A DNA stretch of 64,000 bases, from the NCBI GenBank assembly GCA_027064525.1, contig JAMOPJ010000032.1, positions 1 through 64,000 of the forward strand, given 5' to 3'. The position numbers and the translations under genes are program-made. Positions 59,978 to 64,000 of the stretch are shown here, in pieces. Under the pieces are notes generated by a model. It did no database searches, was not told the origin of the DNA, and was given only the letters and a program-made list of their open reading frames with translations. Every line of letters starts with the position of its first letter. The stretch's first letter is position 1. The DNA comes from Archaeoglobaceae archaeon (GTDB lineage: Archaea; Halobacteriota; Archaeoglobi; Archaeoglobales; Archaeoglobaceae).

Positions 59978-61566
59978 ACGGGGTTCTGGTTGGGTTCGTG
60001 GTCTATCTAATAGTTTTGGCCTACATCGGTTTCTGGGCAAAGAGATTCACGAAGACCGAAGACCAATACTTCGTTGGAGGAAGGAAGGTCAAGGTTTTGG
60101 CTGCAGCTCTGAGTGATAAGGCGAGCGACTTCAGCGGATGGCTAATGCTCGGCTATCCCGGACAAGCTTTCTCAACTGGATTGGGAGCATTTTGGGCAGC
60201 TATAGGCTGTCTCTTTGGAACCTTAGCGGACTACGTCCTAATAGGGCCGAGGCTCAGGATATATGCGGGAAGGTTTAGAGCTATAACGGTTCCAGATTAC
60301 TTGGAGGCGAGACTGAAGGACGACACAAAGCTGATCAGAATCTTAGGTGCGATAATAATCCTCATTTTCATGACCGCCTACGTTTCAGCCCAGTTCAAAG
60401 CAGGAGGAAAGGCCTTATCGCAGGCTTTTGGCTTAGATGTAAGCACGGCGATAATCCTAACAGCGATAATCGTTACAGCATACGTTTTGACAGGAGGATT
60501 CTTTGCCGTTGTCTGGACTGACGTGATTCAGGCGTTGTTCATGGTAGCAACCCTAATAGTCGTCCCGATCGTAGCGGTTTCAGCGATTGGAGGGATCGAT
60601 AAAGCGGTGGAAGTAATGGCGAGCGTTGACCCGAAGCATCTCAGTCCCTTCGGAGGAGCCACTGGCTTAGCGGCTCTGATCTTCGCAATAGGCTATGCAT
60701 CATGGATAGTCGGATACTTCGGGCAGCCCCACATAGTGACGAGATACATGAGCGTTGAAGATCCGAGAAAGCTTAGAAGGCCGGGAATATTCATAAGCGG
60801 CTTTTGGACGATAGCAGTTCTCTGGGGAGCTTTCTTCGCCGGATTCTTGGGATTCGCGTTGGCGAAAGCGGGGATAGTCCAAGTTAGTGATGCTGAAAGA
60901 ATCATACCAGCGATGGCTATGGCTCTGATGCCTTCTTGGCTGGCCGGATTCATAATAGCCGGAATTCTTGCTGCGATAATGTCCACAGCCGATTCTCAGC
61001 TTCTTGTAGCTTCATCGGCCATTTCGAGAGATATAATCCACAAGGTCATGGGAATGGAACTCGGCAAGAGGCAGATGGTCAATATAGGTAGAATAGTAGT
61101 CATAGCTCTGGCAATAGTGGCAATATTCTACGCGATGAGCGAAAGCAAGCTCGTCTATGGAATGGTAGCCACGGCATGGGGTGGATTAGCGGTAGGATTC
61201 GGGCCGATCCTTCTACTCAGCTTGTGGTGGAAGAGGATAACGAAGGAAGGCGGAATCGTAGGAATGGCTTACGGACTGATCTCTGAGGTTATACTCGAAG
61301 CTTTCATCTATGGCTGGGAGTTCAATCCGAAAGCTCCAGGGATCTTCGGAGCGATTGGAGCGACCTTAAGCGGTGTTCCAGTGTTCTTCGTTAACTTCTT
61401 CGTGACGATGGCGATAATAATCCTTGTCAGCCTGATAACGAAGCCTCCTAAAGATGTGATGGAGTTACACGAGAGGATCTTCAGAAAGGTGCCCATAGAG
61501 GTTGCGAGGAGCAGAAGTCAAGCGGAGAACGTCGCAGAGTTCGCAAAGGCCAACGGCCTAATTTAA
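59974..61566 (+). CDS. Sodium:solute symporter, PutP (SSS) family
   Basis: The 530-residue protein has about 13 membrane segments and PutP-family marks: KASDFSGWLMLGYPGQAFSTG, the AYVSAQFKAGGKALS loop and ILAAIMSTADSQLLVASSAISRD, including sodium-site Ser/Ser-type residues. It likely takes up proline or a related compound with sodium. It is preceded by a coupled small membrane partner. Confidence 0.92.
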   Translation: MNGVLVGFVVYLIVLAYIGFWAKRFTKTEDQYFVGGRKVKVLAAALSDKASDFSGWLMLGYPGQAFSTGLGAFWAAIGCLFGTLADYVLIGPRLRIYAGRFRAITVPDYLEARLKDDTKLIRILGAIIILIFMTAYVSAQFKAGGKALSQAFGLDVSTAIILTAIIVTAYVLTGGFFAVVWTDVIQALFMVATLIVVPIVAVSAIGGIDKAVEVMASVDPKHLSPFGGATGLAALIFAIGYASWIVGYFGQPHIVTRYMSVEDPRKLRRPGIFISGFWTIAVLWGAFFAGFLGFALAKAGIVQVSDAERIIPAMAMALMPSWLAGFIIAGILAAIMSTADSQLLVASSAISRDIIHKVMGMELGKRQMVNIGRIVVIALAIVAIFYAMSESKLVYGMVATAWGGLAVGFGPILLLSLWWKRITKEGGIVGMAYGLISEVILEAFIYGWEFNPKAPGIFGAIGATLSGVPVFFVNFFVTMAIIILVSLITKPPKDVMELHERIFRKVPIEVARSRSQAENVAEFAKANGLI

Positions 61567-61651
61567 TTTTTCATTTTCATCGTTCCAGTCTCAGCCCTCG
61601 GCTTTCAATCCTCTTTTCATCAAGCTAAATACAACGCTGTTAGAAACATTA

Positions 61652-62116
61652 TCAACGACGAAGCCAATCCAAAATCAATTCAACAAGCCCATCGATCTGA
61701 TCCCATCTAAAGCATCTGTAATCTTCCAAATTCTCGTCACATACGACGGCCAATACCCTTCCACATTCAAACTTCTTGACATCCTCAGCCTTTCTCAGGA
61801 CGACTATTCTGTCCTTGCAAGCCCTGCTGAACCCTTCCGTAATTATCAAGTCGTAAAAGTTGAACATCGAGCAAATTCGATCGAGATCATCTCCGATTCT
61901 CGCACGATAAAAGAGCTCTTTGGAAGATGCAACGAGAACATCAGCCCCCGCATTGAAGATCCTCCAAGAGTCCTTGCCTTCCCTATCCACCTCAAATCTC
62001 AAAGCGTGCTTGATTACGAGGATTCTCAAACCCTTCTTCTGCAAAATCGGGACGAGCTTTTCTATCAGAGTGGTCTTCCCAGCATTCGATGGCCCTACAA
62101 CACTTAAAACCTTCAT
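61652..62116 (-). CDS. mobB: Molybdopterin-guanine dinucleotide synthesis protein MobB
   Basis: The 154-residue GTPase-like protein has Walker A GPSNAGKTTL at residues 8-17, KHALRFEVDREGKDSWRIFNAGAD and the IITEGFS strand. MobB binds nucleotide to assist MobA in attaching GMP to the cofactor. Its ATG overlaps the stop of the FttA gene by four bases, so it is co-transcribed downstream of it. Confidence 0.93.
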   Translation of the reverse strand: MKVLSVVGPSNAGKTTLIEKLVPILQKKGLRILVIKHALRFEVDREGKDSWRIFNAGADVLVASSKELFYRARIGDDLDRICSMFNFYDLIITEGFSRACKDRIVVLRKAEDVKKFECGRVLAVVCDENLEDYRCFRWDQIDGLVELILDWLRR

Positions 62117-64000
62117 ACGAACCTTATAGTCTCCAAGTTCATCGGAGCTCTCGTTTCGATCCTATAGGTCTTGTAAATGCTCGATGCCAAGTCTATGCAC
62201 TTGTTCTCATCTCCGTGAACCGTTATTATCTTCTCAGGCTTAGGATTCAGATACTTAACGTAGTTCATCAGCTGTCTTCTGTCCGAATGACCGGAGAATC
62301 CATCGACCGTCTCTACCCGCATGTTAACTTTAACAACTTCCCTCCTTCCGTCCACGGGAAACGGCACCTCCCTCCAACCCTTCTGGATTCTTCTACCTAA
62401 GGTTCCTTCAGCTTGATAACCTACGAATATTATCGTGTTCTTCTCATCCGGAGCGAGGGCTTTGAAGTATTCCATCACCGGCCCTCCGTTCAGCATACCC
62501 GAAGTTGCTAGTATTATCGAAGGCGACGAATCCTCTATGACCTCTTGTCTCTTGGCTGGAGAATCCACCCTAACGAAGTTCTCACTTATGAACGGGTTTA
62601 TGCCGTGGTGGAATATCAAATCTCTCAGATTTGCATTCAGATACTCTGGATAGGCCGTATGAATGGCTGTAGCTTCGTAGATCATCCCGTCCAAATAAAC
62701 TGGCACTTCCTCAAGCTTTTTGTTCCTTATAGCCTCCTCAAGAACGAGCATAACCTCCTGACTCCTTCCAACTGCAAAGGTAGGAATGAGAACTTTGCCA
62801 CCCTTCTTGATCGTCTCGTTCACTATCGCTATGAGCCTCTCTTCCGCTTCTTTCCTCGTAGGCTGAAAGTCTTGGCTACCACCGTATGTGGCTTCCATTA
62901 TCAGAGCTTCCAAACGAGGGAAATGTGTTTCGGCCTTATCGAACAATCTCGTCCTCTCGAATTTGAAATCGCCCGTAAACGCTACGTTGTATAATCCCTC
63001 GCCAATGTGAAAGTGCGCTATTGCAGAGCCCAATATATGCCCGGCGTTGTAAAACGTCAGCCTGACATCCGGAGCTATGTCCGTAACGACTCCGTAATCG
63101 AGAGGTATCGTATGCTTAAGTGCTTCCCTTATGTATTGAGAGCTGTATGGAACTACGGTTCCTTCCCTCTCCGCCACCTCGATGAAATCTATTTGCAATA
63201 GAACCATCAGATCTCTCGTTGGAGGTGTTAGATATATCGGCCCTCTGTATCCGTACTTGTAGAGCAGAGGAACGAGTCCACAGTGATCCAAGTGTGCATG
63301 CGTGATCACTACAGCATCTATGCTGTCGAGGGGCTGAACCTCTGGCACGTATAGATAAGGAGACTGCTGGATGTTGCTGACATTCACCCCGCACTCGATG
63401 AGTATTTTGCTCTCAGGTGTCTGCAGCAGATAACAACTCCTGCCCACCTCTCTTGAACCACCCAAGAACGTAACCCTAACCCATTTGTCTTCGTGCAGAA
63501 CCGTCCTGTGAATTCTCTCGCCTATCCTTTTCAGAATCTCTTTCCTCTCATCTTTAACGCTGATCAAATAGTTCCTGATGTTCTCTATAGTCTTAGATTT
63601 TATTGGGGGCGTTCGGACGACTCTCGGACTCCAGCCTACAGCTTTCATTATCTCTCTGAAAGTCGCTCCACCCTTTCCAATGACTACTCCCGGCTTTTCA
63701 GCCTCTATGATTACCTCTCCGTTCTCCTCGTCGAAGTAGAAGTTCGTGATATTGGCATCGGCTGGAACGATCTCCTTGATTATCTTTTTAGCCTCCTCTG
63801 GCGGCTTCAGACTCTTGGGGTCAGGCCTAATTATGATTCGTTTTCTCAGATCTTTGGCTAACTTCTTTATAATGTCAACCTCAGCCAACTCCTGAGGGTT
63901 CTTGACATAAATAACTAAGAATGGGCCTTCAAACTCTACATCCTTAATTTTTATGTTTGGGGGGAGAGATTTTACAACCTTCTCCTTGATATCCTTAAGC
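62113..64000 (-). CDS. aCPSF1/FttA beta-CASP ribonuclease and terminator factor, N-terminus cut by window end
   Basis: About 629 codons are visible. From the right edge the frame reads LKDIKEKVV...DVEFEGPFLVIYVKNP (KH-like domain), then LRKRIIIRPD and a second KH motif VVIGKGGATFREIMKAVGW. A metallo-beta-lactamase domain (THAHLDHCGL) and beta-CASP domain (FSGHSDRRQL) follow. This is the universally archaeal aCPSF1, which cleaves RNA 3' ends in transcription termination. The ATG must lie just beyond the window; an apparent start at 63888 is internal. Confidence 0.95.
   Translation of the reverse strand, partial: LKDIKEKVVKSLPPNIKIKDVEFEGPFLVIYVKNPQELAEVDIIKKLAKDLRKRIIIRPDPKSLKPPEEAKKIIKEIVPADANITNFYFDEENGEVIIEAEKPGVVIGKGGATFREIMKAVGWSPRVVRTPPIKSKTIENIRNYLISVKDERKEILKRIGERIHRTVLHEDKWVRVTFLGGSREVGRSCYLLQTPESKILIECGVNVSNIQQSPYLYVPEVQPLDSIDAVVITHAHLDHCGLVPLLYKYGYRGPIYLTPPTRDLMVLLQIDFIEVAEREGTVVPYSSQYIREALKHTIPLDYGVVTDIAPDVRLTFYNAGHILGSAIAHFHIGEGLYNVAFTGDFKFERTRLFDKAETHFPRLEALIMEATYGGSQDFQPTRKEAEERLIAIVNETIKKGGKVLIPTFAVGRSQEVMLVLEEAIRNKKLEEVPVYLDGMIYEATAIHTAYPEYLNANLRDLIFHHGINPFISENFVRVDSPAKRQEVIEDSSPSIILATSGMLNGGPVMEYFKALAPDEKNTIIFVGYQAEGTLGRRIQKGWREVPFPVDGRREVVKVNMRVETVDGFSGHSDRRQLMNYVKYLNPKPEKIITVHGDENKCIDLASSIYKTYRIETRAPMNLETIRFV

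Noticed and set aside
59765-60040. Upstream extension of the hypothetical gene at 59345.
   Set aside because: It runs antisense to the symporter small subunit and its promoter; the internal ATG at 59764 is preferred.
61567-61640. Possible C/D box RNA on the minus strand (TGATGA, CTGA and a C'-like GATGA).
   Set aside because: No final D box follows, and the stretch is part of an ordinary 85-base convergent gap. Not enough for a call.
63888-63888. Apparent start of the aCPSF1 gene at 63888.
   Set aside because: The same frame continues upstream to the window edge with KH-domain residues (EFEGPFLVIYVKNP), so the codon is internal.
1-64000. CRISPR arrays, rRNA genes or complete insertion sequences.
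   Set aside because: No regularly spaced repeats, no rRNA-like stretch and no transposase gene were found.

Overview
This window is a gene-dense stretch of a hyperthermophilic euryarchaeal chromosome. Archaea are indicated by ribosomal protein S17e, a 68-residue histone, an Orc1/Cdc6 protein, aCPSF1/FttA, Nep1, a siroheme-decarboxylase haem route, ribose-1,5-bisphosphate isomerase, a PINA ATPase and many TATA-box promoters with little or no leader. A macro-domain protein very like Archaeoglobus Af1521, an aldehyde:ferredoxin oxidoreductase, Hyp proteins and a Liv-type importer suggest Archaeoglobales (Archaeoglobus, Ferroglobus or Geoglobus). The species cannot be told from the sequence.

Layout. 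1-7.3 kb: ATPase fragment, MoaD/SAMP-like protein, two CBS proteins, RNA ligase, DUF1464 kinase-like protein, argH, DUF504, a winged-helix protein and the PurH N-domain. 7.4-15.9 kb: tRNA-Arg(CCG), macro domain, metallo-beta-lactamase-fold protein, regulator plus membrane protein, the liv importer and Orc1/Cdc6. 15.9-24.8 kb: AOR with ferredoxin, dapB, histone, RNase Z, radical SAM, Trm112-like, pyrG, dapA and S17e. 24.8-33.9 kb: moaC, an AT-rich patch with a broken PIN gene pair, a HisA-like protein, argC, fumarase, VapBC, haem genes, thioredoxin and RNase HII.

33.99-36.16 kb is accessory. A 45-nt copy of the 5' half of tRNA-Arg(CCT) and the intact tRNA gene bound a 2.1-kb decayed integrated element. 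It holds integrase relics, a Doc-type Fic protein with a possible 41-residue partner, a ribbon-helix-helix-like gene with an in-frame stop, and inverted repeats.

36.2-47.7 kb: small membrane and zinc-finger proteins, R15P isomerase, a five-gene operon of one KaiC-like ATPase, two proteins resembling it without a P-loop and two membrane proteins, then thiL, nep1, yjbQ, a Clp1-like kinase, a recombinase-like protein, a rubredoxin-like protein, rpiA and surE. 47.8-49.5 kb: an operon of two related small membrane proteins and an exported beta-propeller behind an inverted repeat. 49.5-64 kb: Get3-like ATPase, hypABC, an APC transporter with Usp domains, PINA, presenilin-like protease, purD, FKBP, a sodium:solute symporter with small partner, mobB and aCPSF1 (cut by the window end).

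The best candidates for undescribed biology are the KaiC-like/membrane operon (37685-40875), the small-membrane/beta-propeller operon (47866-49544) and the relic element with its Doc/41-residue pair. Single TATA boxes centred between divergent genes are a recurring regulatory feature.
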